From the NCBI GenBank assembly GCA_951640195.1, contig OX621175.1:992001-1056000 (forward strand): a DNA stretch of 64,000 nucleotides. Reading direction: 5' to 3'. Shown one piece after another: positions 42,967 to 53,054 of this stretch. The stretch comes from Porpolomopsis calyptriformis. Its lineage: Eukaryota > Basidiomycota > Agaricomycetes > Agaricales > Hygrophoraceae. Position 1 is the stretch's first letter; the number at the start of each line of letters is the position of its first letter. Below the pieces are notes generated by a model that made no database searches, was not told the origin of the DNA, and saw only the letters and a list, made by a program, of their open reading frames with translations. Position numbers and translations under genes: made by a program.

Positions 42967-45791
42967 CTAGCTTGGCAGAGAGTATCTTTGTACAACGGAT
43001 TCCGCTTCGTCATGATGCCCTTGTAATAAATAAAGACACCTAAGATTCTGCGCTGTGCTCCGAGTATCCGGATGGCGGGCCCCTATGGACATCTCAAGGC
43101 CAGCTAATGCCCGTTTGTAAAGCGACTCAGCCTCGCCATATCGTCCTTGTGACTGGTAAACTTGGGCGAGGGTATTCACCGACCTGAAAGTGTCCGGATG
43201 GTCGACACTTAGATGGTCCTCTCTACCAGCCAATGCCCGTTTGCAGAGTATCTCAGCTTCGTCGTATCGTCCTTGCGACTTGCAAACAAGTGCGAGATTA
43301 TTCACCGAGGTAAGCGTGGATGGATGGTGGGTGCCCAAATATTGCTCTCTGCCAGCTAATGCCCGCTTGTGGAGTGCCTCGGCCTCATCGTATCGTCCTT
43401 GGGAGTTGTAAACAAGCGCGAGGTTGTTGACGGACGCAAACGTGTCTGGGTGGTCGGCGCTTAGATGGTCCTCTCTGCCAGCTAATGCCCGCTTGCAGAG
43501 TATCTCGGCTTCATCATATCGTCCTTGGGAGTGGTAAACTAGCGCGAGGTTGTTGACGGATTCAAGCGTGGATGGGTGGTCAGCGCCCAGATGGTCCTCA
43601 GAGCCAGCTAATGCCTGCTTTAGGAGTTTCTCGGCCTCGTCGTATCTTCCTTGTGACTCGTAAATGTGTGCGAGGCTGTTTGCCGACGTGAGCGTGAATG
43701 GGTGGTGAGCACCCAGATGTTCCTCGCGGGCAGCTAATGCCCGCTTGGAGAGTTTCTCAGCCTTGTTATATCGTCCTTGTGACTTGTAGACCAGTGCAAG
43801 GTTGTTGACCGACGTAAGTGTGTCTGGGTGGTTGGCACCCAGATGGTCCTCGTAACCAGCTAATGCTCGCTTGTAAAGTATCTCAGCCTCGTCGTATCGT
43901 CCTTGTGACTCGTAAACGCTTGCGAGATTATTCACCGATGAAAGCGTGTCTGGGTGGTTAGAGCCCAGACGGTCCTCTCTGCCAGCTATTGCCCGCTTGT
44001 AGAGTGTCTCAGCCTGGTGGTATCGTCCTTGCGACCGGTACACTCTTGCGAGGTTGTGCACCGACTTAAGCGTTGACGGGTGTTCGCATCCAAACTTGGT
44101 TTCGTATGCTTCAAGGACTTGTTTCCATAGTACTTCAGCATCGTCGTATCTTCCCCGACTCCTTAAATACGCCGCGATCCACTCATTTGCGTAAATCAGC
44201 TCCAGGTTCGTACCATACTCCATACTCCACCGATTCAGCGACCGTAAATGTGGCATGAATTCTTCACATTCAGCCCACCGTTGTGGTGATGTCGGGTTTC
44301 TTATCTGTCGGAACGCACCACAAACAAGAGAGACTGAGGATTGAAGCCATTCTCGATACGCGTCTTCTTTCTTCGCGCCTTCGTGCCGTACAAATCGGAT
44401 TAGATCGTGGATCCATAGTGAAGAGTTTCGCTCAGTAGATCGACATTCTACCAAAGACAGCGCCTGTAGTTTCTGTAAAGCCGTCCGGAATCTGGCCGTT
44501 GAGCGAATTAAGGTGGCCAATGAACGAAACTGGAGGTAGATACAAGAATCATGTTCAGGCTGAGAGGATGTATCCATTGGTGGGTACTGTGGCTGCAACC
44601 ACTCTTTCGCCCCGTCGGTGATCATCGCAATCGGGATATGTTCTGGGTCAAGGAAGGAAAGAATTTTGAAGAGATTGCCGATGTCGACGGATTCTTGTTG
44701 CAGTTTATTGAACTGTTTGGTGAACGTAGTTGCTATCGATCGCTCCTGGTACTGAGTCAAGTCATTCTCCCATTGGACTACCTGTCGTTACCAGGGAATA
44801 ACAATTAAGTACAACATCACCGACAATTTGGTGTATATGAACCTACATCCATCTTATCGTCGCCCATGTAGAATTCATACATTTCGTCGAGAGTGGTTTC
44901 GGTTTTTCTCACAAACGACGCTGTTTGGACAACGGCAAGAGGAAGGCAACCAACACATTCGACCAAGTCCTGGGCACGGCTTAATAGAGAAGGACTGACG
45001 GTCTCGATATCGATGCCAGCATCTCGTAATAGAAGATTTGCGGAATCGCGCAGCTCAAGAGGGTGAAGTTGGAAAGCGGAATGATGATTTTTTCCCATAG
45101 TCACCAGAACCTCAGCGAGATCCTTCGTCCGCGTCGAAAAGAGAATATTGCCTCGCACATTTCTGCGAGGAAGGTGAGTGTGAAAAAAATCAATCGAACT
45201 CTTCTCGACATTATCAAAGATGAGGAGCCAATTATCCTGGGCTTCTTCTAACCACAGCCGAGCTGCAGTCAGTTTCGCGTTTTGGTCTTGCAGGTATCGA
45301 TCAGGATGCCGGACAAGATCGAGAACTTTCGAAAATCCATCGTTCAGTTTGTCGGTAGTAGTAGCCGATACCCAGAATATATAAGAGTATTGGCCTTGAC
45401 CGAATGATATCTGAGCGTAATGGAGTATTAGCTGCGACTTGCCGACACCAGGCATCCCGTATACGGCACAGCAGCGCGGTACACCGTCCTGCGCGTTGCT
45501 CAGGGCACTTTTCAACAACCCTACTTCTTTTTCTCTCCCAGTGAAGTGGTGAGAGAGACGACCAGTGGGGGCATCGTTGATCGATACTGGTCCACGGTCA
45601 CGATCTAGTTGATAAAGGAAGTCAGGCATTGGCGATCGCTTGCAGAAATCATCGTTACGGCGGTTACCTTCAGGACTCAAATAGACTTGATTAATGGTAA
45701 CGTTCTGGTTGACCTGATCGCCCCCGACAACGTTGACGGTGCTGTCGTGCATCTGAGTAGGCAAAGACACTGTAGGTAGAGAGGCAGCCAT
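42967..45791 (-). CDS. NB-ARC-TPR STAND protein (fungal NLR), NLR2
   Basis: Two exons (45791-44847 and 44781-42967) join to 919 residues. The ATG at 45791 (MAASLPTVSLPTQ) precedes the motif MHDSTVNVVGGDQVNQNVTI; upstream in-frame codons look non-coding. Then INDAPTGRLSHHFTGREKEV, P-loop GMPGVGKSQ, LLIFDNVEKSS, ILFSTRTKDLAE and GCLPLAVVQTASF make the NB-ARC. Exon 2 carries the winged-helix part and nine 42-residue TPRs, three fewer than in NLR1, with the same capping unit. Unlike NLR1, the NFS-TR arginine is kept and the first intron is absent because motif and NB-ARC share an exon. It is head to head with the zinc finger gene at 45940 (148 bp between starts). Confidence 0.9.
43000..44130 (-). 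repeat. 126-bp coding tandem repeat (9 TPR units) of NLR2
   Basis: Same 126-bp period as in NLR1, with nine units. Blocks such as GTATCGTCCTTG recur at each unit. The units are closer to each other and to NLR1 inner units than the flanking NB-ARC parts would suggest; this was judged by eye only. Confidence 0.82.
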
Positions 45792-45939
45792 CCTGGTCAA
45801 TGCGAGCAATAGCGGGGCACAGCTTTGAGGGGGAAAGCGGACTTCAAAATGCGCGAGAAAGACAAGTTGAACTTGAGCGACGCGCCACGCGACGACATCA
45901 ACTTGTTCTTTTCCTTCCCACTTCACCGTTCTCCCAACG

Positions 45940-47556
45940 ATGTCTTATCGTCTGGAATACGCCTCTTCTGCCAGAGCCAAGTGCAAAGGTCAGTCATTTT
46001 CTGCCCCTGCATCCACAATTGCTCCAATTCCCAGGACGTAAAAAGCTGATGATTCCATTTTTTTCTTTTTTTCTTTTTTTTTTTTTTTTCGTCGCTGTCA
46101 CCGTTCTCACCATACTAATCGCGGTTTTTTTATTGCAGGGCCAAAGCCATGCAGTGGTATGTTATTTCACCCCCCGTCTATTCCTTAAATCGCGTGTGTT
46201 CAACAACTCGTGACATGCGCGTTTATAGGTACTGCGATCGGAAAGAACGAATTACGACTGGGCACACTCGTCGATTTTAGGGGAGCTTCTTCCTTGTACG
46301 TCCCTCATTATTTTTCTCACTTTTGTTTGTGCTGCCATCGCCATGTTTACTTTCTTTTCGTACAGTGCTTGGAGGCATTGGGGATGCGTCACCACCAAGA
46401 TCCTCGCCACCATGAAATCCTCACTCACAAGCGCGTCCGAGCTTGACGGGTTCGAGGACCTCAAGGATGAAGACCAGAACCGGGTCACCAAAGCGTTCGA
46501 GGTCGGGAAAGTCGCCGCCGAGGATATACCCGAATCCGCCAAGAAGCCTGAAGGTGAGGGGGGAGAGGAGGAGGAGGAAGAGGAAGAGGAGAAGCCAAAG
46601 GGGAAGCGGGCACCGGCCAAGAAGAAGGATGATGCTGGTGCAGAGGCGAAGCCCAAGAGGGCGAGGCCTGCCAAGGTACGCGAATGAACTATTAGCAATT
46701 GAGAGAGCGCATGGATGATTTGTTTTGTCATTAAAGAAAGCTGCTCCAGAAGCGGGGGAAGATGAAGAGGCGGAAGAGAAGCCTAAGAAGAGGGCTCGAG
46801 CCAAGGTATGAATTGTTCATCGACTCGTTGATGATGTAACGATGTCGTATACAGAAGGCTGCCGCTGCCACGGATGAGGAGGCAGAGGATGCAGAGGAGA
46901 AGCCGAAACCGAAACCGAAACGGGCGCCTCCCAAGAAGGCTGCGGAGAAGAAAGAAAAGGCACCCGCGAAGAAGCGGGCTTCGAAGAAAAGGAAGGCATG
47001 TCTCCCGCTCCCCCGGGACCTCGCCTGATTTGATGACAATGGGCTCGTAGGAATCGGAAACGGAATCTGGCGAAGACTTTTCGAAAGAGTTGGCGGAGGT
47101 GCAGATTGACGACGACGATGAGGACGAGGACGAGGGGGATGAGACTGCTGAGGAATCGCCGAAGAAGAAGGGGCGCGTCAAGAAGCCTACTGAAAAGGCC
47201 AAGGCGGTACCTCCCAAGAAGAAGCCAGCCTCGAAGAAAACAAAGGTCAGTCGGTTTTCGTTTTTCTTTCTCTTTACTTTTTTTCCCGAATACGTTTATA
47301 GGCACAAGACGACGAGGGAACTGGTGGCGAGGAGCCTCCCGCTAGTGAGGAGAAGGAAGAAAGCGGGGAAGATTCTAGCAAGAAGAGGAAGGTAATGATT
47401 TATTCAAATCGGATGTGATCGGCGGTTGACCACCCCCGACCACAGCGCCCTGCTTCGAAACCGCAATCTTCTAAGCCGGCTTCCAAGAAGGCCAAGGCGT
47501 CTTCGAAGACCAAGAAGAGCAAAGAGGTGATCGAGGATGAAGATGATGAAGAGTGA
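45940..47556 (+). CDS. PARP-type zinc finger protein with acidic/basic nuclear tail
   Basis: Start MSYRLEYASSARAKCKGPKP leads into the zf-PARP fold: two Cys early (CKGPKPC after splicing), GKNELRLGTLVDFRG and WRHWGCVTTKIL, giving the C-C-H-C zinc set. This fold in PARP1 and DNA ligase III binds DNA nicks and ends. No PARP catalytic or ligase domain follows. The remainder is alternating Glu/Asp runs and Lys/Ala/Pro-rich stretches (KKRASKKRK, SSKKRKRPASK) ending EDEDDEE. About eight introns separate the exons, with T-rich tracts at about 46058-46090. It is likely a nuclear DNA-damage or chromatin protein. The pattern of a lone N-terminal zf-PARP with a charged tail is known in fungi. Confidence 0.85.
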
Positions 47557-47889
47557 ACGCTGCATGTCTGTCTCCCTGAAGTCGATGGAACCTTTTTCTT
47601 TTTTGATTTGATTTCTTATTCTTTTCTCTTCTCGTGAACTGGTTTCTTTTGCGTTAGTCGATTGCTGTCTTTATTTCGATGTGTCTGTAAATCCTTGCGT
47701 TCGAAATGAGAAATATGTTTTTTACTTGATTTTTATTCTATGTACTAAGTCACCATATGGACGGTTACAGAGGAGGGGAAAGGTAAGTAGGGATACAGAA
47801 AAAAACGTCTTCCCGATACAATGAAGCGAAGTCCCGAAGAAACCGATGAGAAGGAGAAAGAAGCACCGTCATTCGTGAGATGGAATGAA
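47557..47889. other. Convergent intergenic region
   Basis: 333 bp between two converging stop codons, T-rich on the zinc-finger side. It presumably holds both 3-prime UTRs; no other signal was seen. Confidence 0.5.
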
Positions 47890-48937
47890 TTAGTAGCCAT
47901 AACCAGGGCCAGAGGTGTCAGTGGACGATGCGGTTGGGGTCGAGGCCGCAGCGACCTGACCAGTAAGTTGAATGGTGGTCAAAGCGGCACTGGTTAATGA
48001 GACGGGACCGGTCTGAGTATTGATATTATCAATTACACTGCTGGTAGTGGAAGCAGTAGAAGAGGAGAACGAATCCGTCGCCGTCGCCGTCGTCGTTGCC
48101 GAGCTAGTCGTGACCGTCGAGGTGTCGGAGGTGGATGCGGCGCTGGCACCGTTGGAGAGAAGGCTGGAGAGCAAGCTGGCTGCGGCGTCCGGGGCGAGAG
48201 TCTGTGTCTGGGCTGGGAGGGTGAAGAAGGTGCCCGAGGCGAGGACGACTGTGACGGTGGTAGAGCCGCCGTTGTGGTGCCGATGGTGCCGGGTGGTGGT
48301 GGTTGCGGTGGCATTAGCGTCATCGGCGGCGGCGGTGGATATGGTGGCAGTAGCGGTGTCGGTGGTCGTGTTGGTGGTCGTATCGGTGGCCGTGCTAGTG
48401 GCAGATGTCGTGGTGGAGGAAGCTTGGTCGGTGCAGTTGAGGGAGGGGAAAGGGACGCTGTTGGCGGTGGTGTTGGAGAAGAGTCCACCGGGTGCGCCTG
48501 TGGCAGAGATGATCGAGAGGGCTTCGGCTTCACTAGTGCATGCGACGAACTGTAAATAGTGTCAAGAGGGTGGAAAGAAGTAGATGAGAATTTGCAACGT
48601 ACCGTTCCGTTTTCGCGGACAGAGGGAAGAGCGAAACATTGCTCAGTTGTGGGGCAGCTTTCGGACGACCATTGGTTGTTCAAGCAGGTGGCAACAGCAT
48701 TGGAGATGCAGGCTGTCTGTCCGGCTGAATAGATCGATCGATCAGAGTGAGTGGAAGAAAAGAGTGGAGAGAGTGGTAGTTACAGGTGCAAGCATCGATG
48801 ATTTGAAGGGTTTTGAACTCTGAGTTGAGACTCTGTGCATCTAGACCGTTTTGAAGGAGAGTAGCCGCATCAAGCGGGGTAGTAGGAGCAGACGAGACGA
48901 GGGTGGAGGCGAGCAAAGAGAATAGAATGAAGATCAT
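47890..48937 (-). CDS. Secreted Cys-containing, Ser/Thr-rich protein (CBM19-like)
   Basis: Signal peptide MIFILFSLLASTLVSSA, then LDAATLLQNGLDAQSLNSEF. A six-Cys module spans three exons: DACT, GQTACISNAVATCLNNQW, SCPTTEQCFALPSVRENGT and FVACTSEAEAL. The spacing resembles the chitin-binding CBM19 module of fungal chitinases, though assignment is by pattern. A long Ser/Thr/Ala-rich region with a short RHHRHH stretch follows (likely O-mannosylated) and ends SGPGYGY. No GPI signal is evident. It is probably a cell-wall or extracellular protein. It is divergent from RPS26, 242 bp away. Repetitive Thr codons generate long artificial frames on the opposite strand. Confidence 0.75.
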
Positions 48938-49179
48938 GATGGGTACCAGACCGTTCGTTCGTTCGTTTGAAGAGAGATTGAGAGAGCACCTGGCTGATTG
49001 ATGAGGGAGAAGGAGAAGAAGAGAGTAAAGAAAAATTGGGAATTAATTGGTATTTATATCTAAAAACACGTGTGTTTATTGTTCTTGAGAGAACAAGGAG
49101 TACTCGTCACGTGTGTACACTCAGCTAGTCGCATTGACCAGGAAAGTGAACAAGACGGTCTGAATTTGCAGCTTGGAAC

Positions 49180-49761
49180 ATGGTAAGCGGTGCTCTTCAC
49201 GGGTCCAGTCATATTCTCGGTTGGGGTCAACTGGAGCTCGTCGGATCAGGATGGATGGCTGATTCACTTTTGGATGACGGTAGACAAAAAAAAGAAGAAA
49301 CGGTGGCCGCAACAAGAACGGACGGGGCCATGTCAGCTTTCTCCGCTGCTCAAACTGCTCTCGGGCAGTCGCAAAGGACAAGGCCATCAAGCGTTTCACA
49401 GTGAGGAACATGGTTGAGAGCGCCGCCGTTCGGGATATCAGTGAGGCCAGCGTATACACAGGTGCGTTGTGTGCTCGACACCTGGCTCGGTCTTACAGCA
49501 TATAGAATATGTTATTCCAAAACTTTACATCAAAATCGTTTACTGTGTCTCATGTGCTATTCACTCGCACGGTAAGCTTCATCCTTACCAAGCACTCTCT
49601 GTCTCATACCCCCCCAAGTGGTCCGCGTTCGATCTCGCGAGGGTCGCCGCAACCGGGCCCCTCCTCCCCGCGTACGATGGAAAGACGGCAAAAAGGTCAA
49701 TCCAGCAGTCGCTGCCGCCGAGGAGGCAAAGATGGCTGCCGGCGGTGCAGGGAAACTATAG
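49180..49761 (+). CDS. RPS26: 40S ribosomal protein S26 (eS26)
   Basis: Small-subunit ribosomal protein near the mRNA exit channel. Four exons: the ATG alone (49180-49182), directly followed by an intron with GTAAGC; then [36 protein letters not shown] and [16 protein letters not shown]; then [20 protein letters not shown]; then [20 protein letters not shown] and a C-terminal tail to GGAGKL. The zinc-binding Cys pairs CSNC and CVSC are present. All joins are in phase with GT-AG ends (intron 2 starts GTGCGT, intron 3 GTAAGC). Because exon 1 is three bases and the others are short, simple frame searches miss this gene. Confidence 0.95.
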
Positions 49762-50289
49762 ACTATGTATATCTTATCTGCAAAGTCCTTGAGCCGCAAA
49801 TGTCTGATTTGATAAGACGCATTAACAACTCTTTGAATAGTCCGATTCGTTGGAATGCTGGGCCTTTAAAACCAAACTGATCTGTTTCTATAGCACGTCG
49901 AATACGTCTCGAAGAGCTGCCATAAAGCGTTTTATTCGTTACGCTGATGATGCATAGTTGATCAGCACATATCCGGACGATTTCGTGGTGGATCTAAAGC
50001 TTTACGGTATGCCTACTTGTCTATCCTTGACTGATATGGGTCTGTGATGCACTTTTGGTGTAGGCGGAGACCACACTTAGTGCGCTCCCTCGATACTCAC
50101 CCTCCCCCAGGAACATGCCACCAGGATCCAGGAGGATATTAGAAAATTTGATCCAAACACGACGAGTGGACTTTGATGGTACGACTTGATATTATCTATG
50201 ACCAGATTAAACATCATCGGTGAGGACCAATTTGTTGATAGATAATAAAATGACTTAGATGGGCGCCCATACACCACCTTTTCTTCATT
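49762..50289. other. Intergenic, possible decayed N-terminus of the NACHT-WD40 gene
   Basis: No intact frame. Parts near 49895-49970 may be eroded coding sequence of the following pseudogene, but I cannot align them to a domain with confidence. Confidence 0.4.
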
Positions 50290-52750
50290 CAATTCTCAAG
50301 ATCACGCATGTTTGGAAGGCACGAGGGCGAATATCCTCGATCAGATCGTTCACTCGATGATTCATCAAGCCAAGACGTTCACTCATTGAAGGGGAAATCG
50401 TCAATGCCCCATGCCAGTGTGGCGAGTATCTGAATCTTTTGGTTCAATGGCCCAGTGAAAACGACGATTACTTCCAAAGCTTGCGAGGAGCGTGGCATTC
50501 TCAGTCCAAGCTTCTTGCTCGCGTGACGACACGGAATACAGCAATCCTCGTCTAATCTTTACGAGCATTCCCTACCAACTCGGGGATTTCAAAGTCGAGG
50601 TTACTCGTGTTATGAGTTCAACATCCGACATCGTTAATACCAAACCTTCGTATCAGCTTGAAGAGCTTGTTCTAAAACCTCTTCGTACACTCGGCAGCTC
50701 ATTTTCTCCATATGTTGCAAGACTGAAACGACCTCGGCCATCTTATCGTCACCCTTCCCATTGAAGTTTTTGGTCACGAATTAGCCGGAAAGTCATATTA
50801 CTACGATCTTCAATCGAGCAGTTCGTACCCCATCACTCAGATATACATTTTGCATCAAGTTGAACTCGGATATCTTTCATCAAAACTCGCCTCGACGAGA
50901 GATTTGTATCGTATCAGAGACGAATGGCCTTCTGAAGCAAATATCCATTCCCTGGCCCTGTTGTCTTCTGCCTTTATCATTTATGCATCCACTTCGGTCA
51001 GGTTTATCGAGGAGCAAGGCTATTCTGACCCCGGAGATCAGCTCGGGCGCCTTCTGTGTCATGCAACCACCACGACAGAATATTGTCTCCCGATTACCGC
51101 CTCGATCAATTCTACACTCAAGTGTTGAATGACGCTTTCCCTACGATATCTGGTCCTCCTGGTCGGCTGAAGAGGATTCTAAGGACTATTGTTCTTCTTC
51201 CAAATCCGCTCTCTTCACTTGCTATCAAGCAATGACTAGGAGCCAGTTCAAGGGACATTGCGTCATCTTCATTCGGTTATCATGGTGCTAGATGATGATA
51301 GCCAAGTGATTTGAACCCTTCATGCATCCTTCTTCGACTTCATAACAAGCTCTGCTCAATGTCCGAATCCGAAAATTGGTAACCCTGAGGTGCAGCACAC
51401 CCTACTCGCGCGTGCCTGTCTAGGTGTCGTGAGGTGGCTGGGGGCGAGATATGTGTGGAATAAGAAACCCATCGTTGCTCAATAGCGAAGTGGACAACCT
51501 TCCGGTACGCATCGTGAGATGCACCCCACCCGAACTGCAATATACGTGTCGTCATTGGGCGTGGCATTCCTCAAATGCAATGTTCTCTGAGAGTCTCGTC
51601 GAACTGCTCAAAGCATTTCGTTCGAAATATCTACTGCATTGGGTTGAAGCATTAAGTCTGAAGGGAGGTCTTCGAAATGGCCTCCTTGCGTTGAATGCCG
51701 CACAACAAGCCATTGCTGTTCGTTACTTTCCCCCTCCGCCATGCGCAAAACTAATCGAGTTTGACAGAAAGCAAGACGTGGCTGATACGATGAATTTACT
51801 TCGTGATTGCAAGCGGTTTACCCCCGAATATTTCCCAGTCATCAGCACCTGTTCCCCTTCAAGTATACCACTCTGCCCTGCCATTCACTCCCGAAGAAGC
51901 CTTAATTAAGAAGCCGTATGGGAGACAGTTGGACATCCGATAGAAGTATGCAATGGATTGGATGATAGATGGTATTCGTGCATACGGACGATAGAAGGAC
52001 ATTCTGGTTGGCTACTGCCAGTCGCATTTCCCCCCCCGATGGTCCCCGTATCATTTCTGTATCCGACGACAAGCTCTTCCGCTTTGGGATGCGGTGAGTG
52101 GTGCACATCCAAACACTTTCAAGGGACATCCCGATTACCTAAATTCCGTCCCATTTTCCCCTGATGGCACGCGTATCGTTTCTGGGTCCATCGACAATAC
52201 TCTTCAGCTATTGGACGCAGTCAGCGGTGCACATCTGAAGACTTTCAAGGAACATTCCGGTTCGCTAGAATCGGTCGCATTTCCTCCCAATGGCACGCGT
52301 ATCGTTTCTAGATCCTACGATAATACTCTTCGGCTGTGGGATGCAGTCGATGGTGTGTGTCTGAAGACCTTCGAAGGAAGTCTCATCAATGTTAAGTCGA
52401 TCGTAATTCATCTGGGAGCTCTTTGTCTACCAACCATTTAAACCTTACTAGTCCCATATCCGGTTATACCGCAACGGACGGCTGGGTGCACTCTCTTGCT
52501 CGGAATCGACGTATTTGTTGGGTTCCTGTCTCCTTCAGACCTTTGGGTTTGGCTGCAAACGGAGCTCGTGCAGTTCTTGCCACTAAGGGTGGTCGTGTCG
52601 TTATCCTTGATTTTACAGGCCTGACACCTATTTTCGTAACCTCTAGCATTTCTAGCCCATCGTCTTATGGCCTCGTCTGTTCTCTCCCAAGTTTGCTGTT
52701 TGTCATTTTCCAACACCTGCCTTTCCTAACGTACAGTATGATACCGTGAA
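50290..52750 (+). pseudogene. Decayed NACHT-WD40 STAND (NLR) gene
   Basis: Frame-jumping translation recovers the order of a typical agaricomycete NACHT-WD40 protein: ACLEGTRANILDQIVHSMIH, then a P-loop region reading FWFNGPVKTTITS in which the G-x-G-K-S core is lost, then NPRLIFTSIPYQLGDFKVEV, PSYQLEELVLKPLRTLGSSF, LHQVELGYLSSKLASTRDLY, the linker CGIRNPSLLNSEVDNLPVRI, CRHWAWHSSN, WVEALSLKGG, DTMNLLRDCKRFTPEYFPVI, and WD40 blades (HSGSLESVAFPPNGTRIVSR, SYDNTLRLWDAV). Many stops and shifts interrupt it (for example near 50500, 50764, 51128 and 51909). Only three or four blades remain where more than seven are usual. Confidence 0.85.
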
Positions 52751-53054
52751 CGATTCATTGACAATAATCATGTCCTGGATCTGGTAATACTGTACCATTT
52801 AATTTGACTCTATAAGATACCTTTGTTGTGATTGTGTAAGGGCGTTGAGACCATCAAGTATATCATTTCCTAGGTGGATCAGTTTCAAGTTTAAAAACAG
52901 AACGGGGTGCATAAGAGGATACGGTGTCTGGTCATGCATCACAACACAAGTTAGGAGAATGACGGAAAGCCAGCAATTGTAAAGTGAACTCCCTCACGAC
53001 TCACAGTTGATCGGATAATGATTGGGAATCGTATGGAAGTTAAGGTAGCGATAA

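Noticed and set aside
46252..46731. Minus-strand Ser-rich frames opposite the zinc finger gene
   Set aside because: They come from the complement of Glu/Lys codons in the acidic tail; the plus-strand gene has the zf-PARP motif and proper introns.
48020..48559. Long plus-strand open frames opposite the secreted Ser/Thr-rich gene
   Set aside because: They are antisense shadows of repetitive Thr/Ser codons (Val/Ala/Glu or Gly/Val runs). The minus strand has a signal peptide, a Cys module and consistent splice sites.
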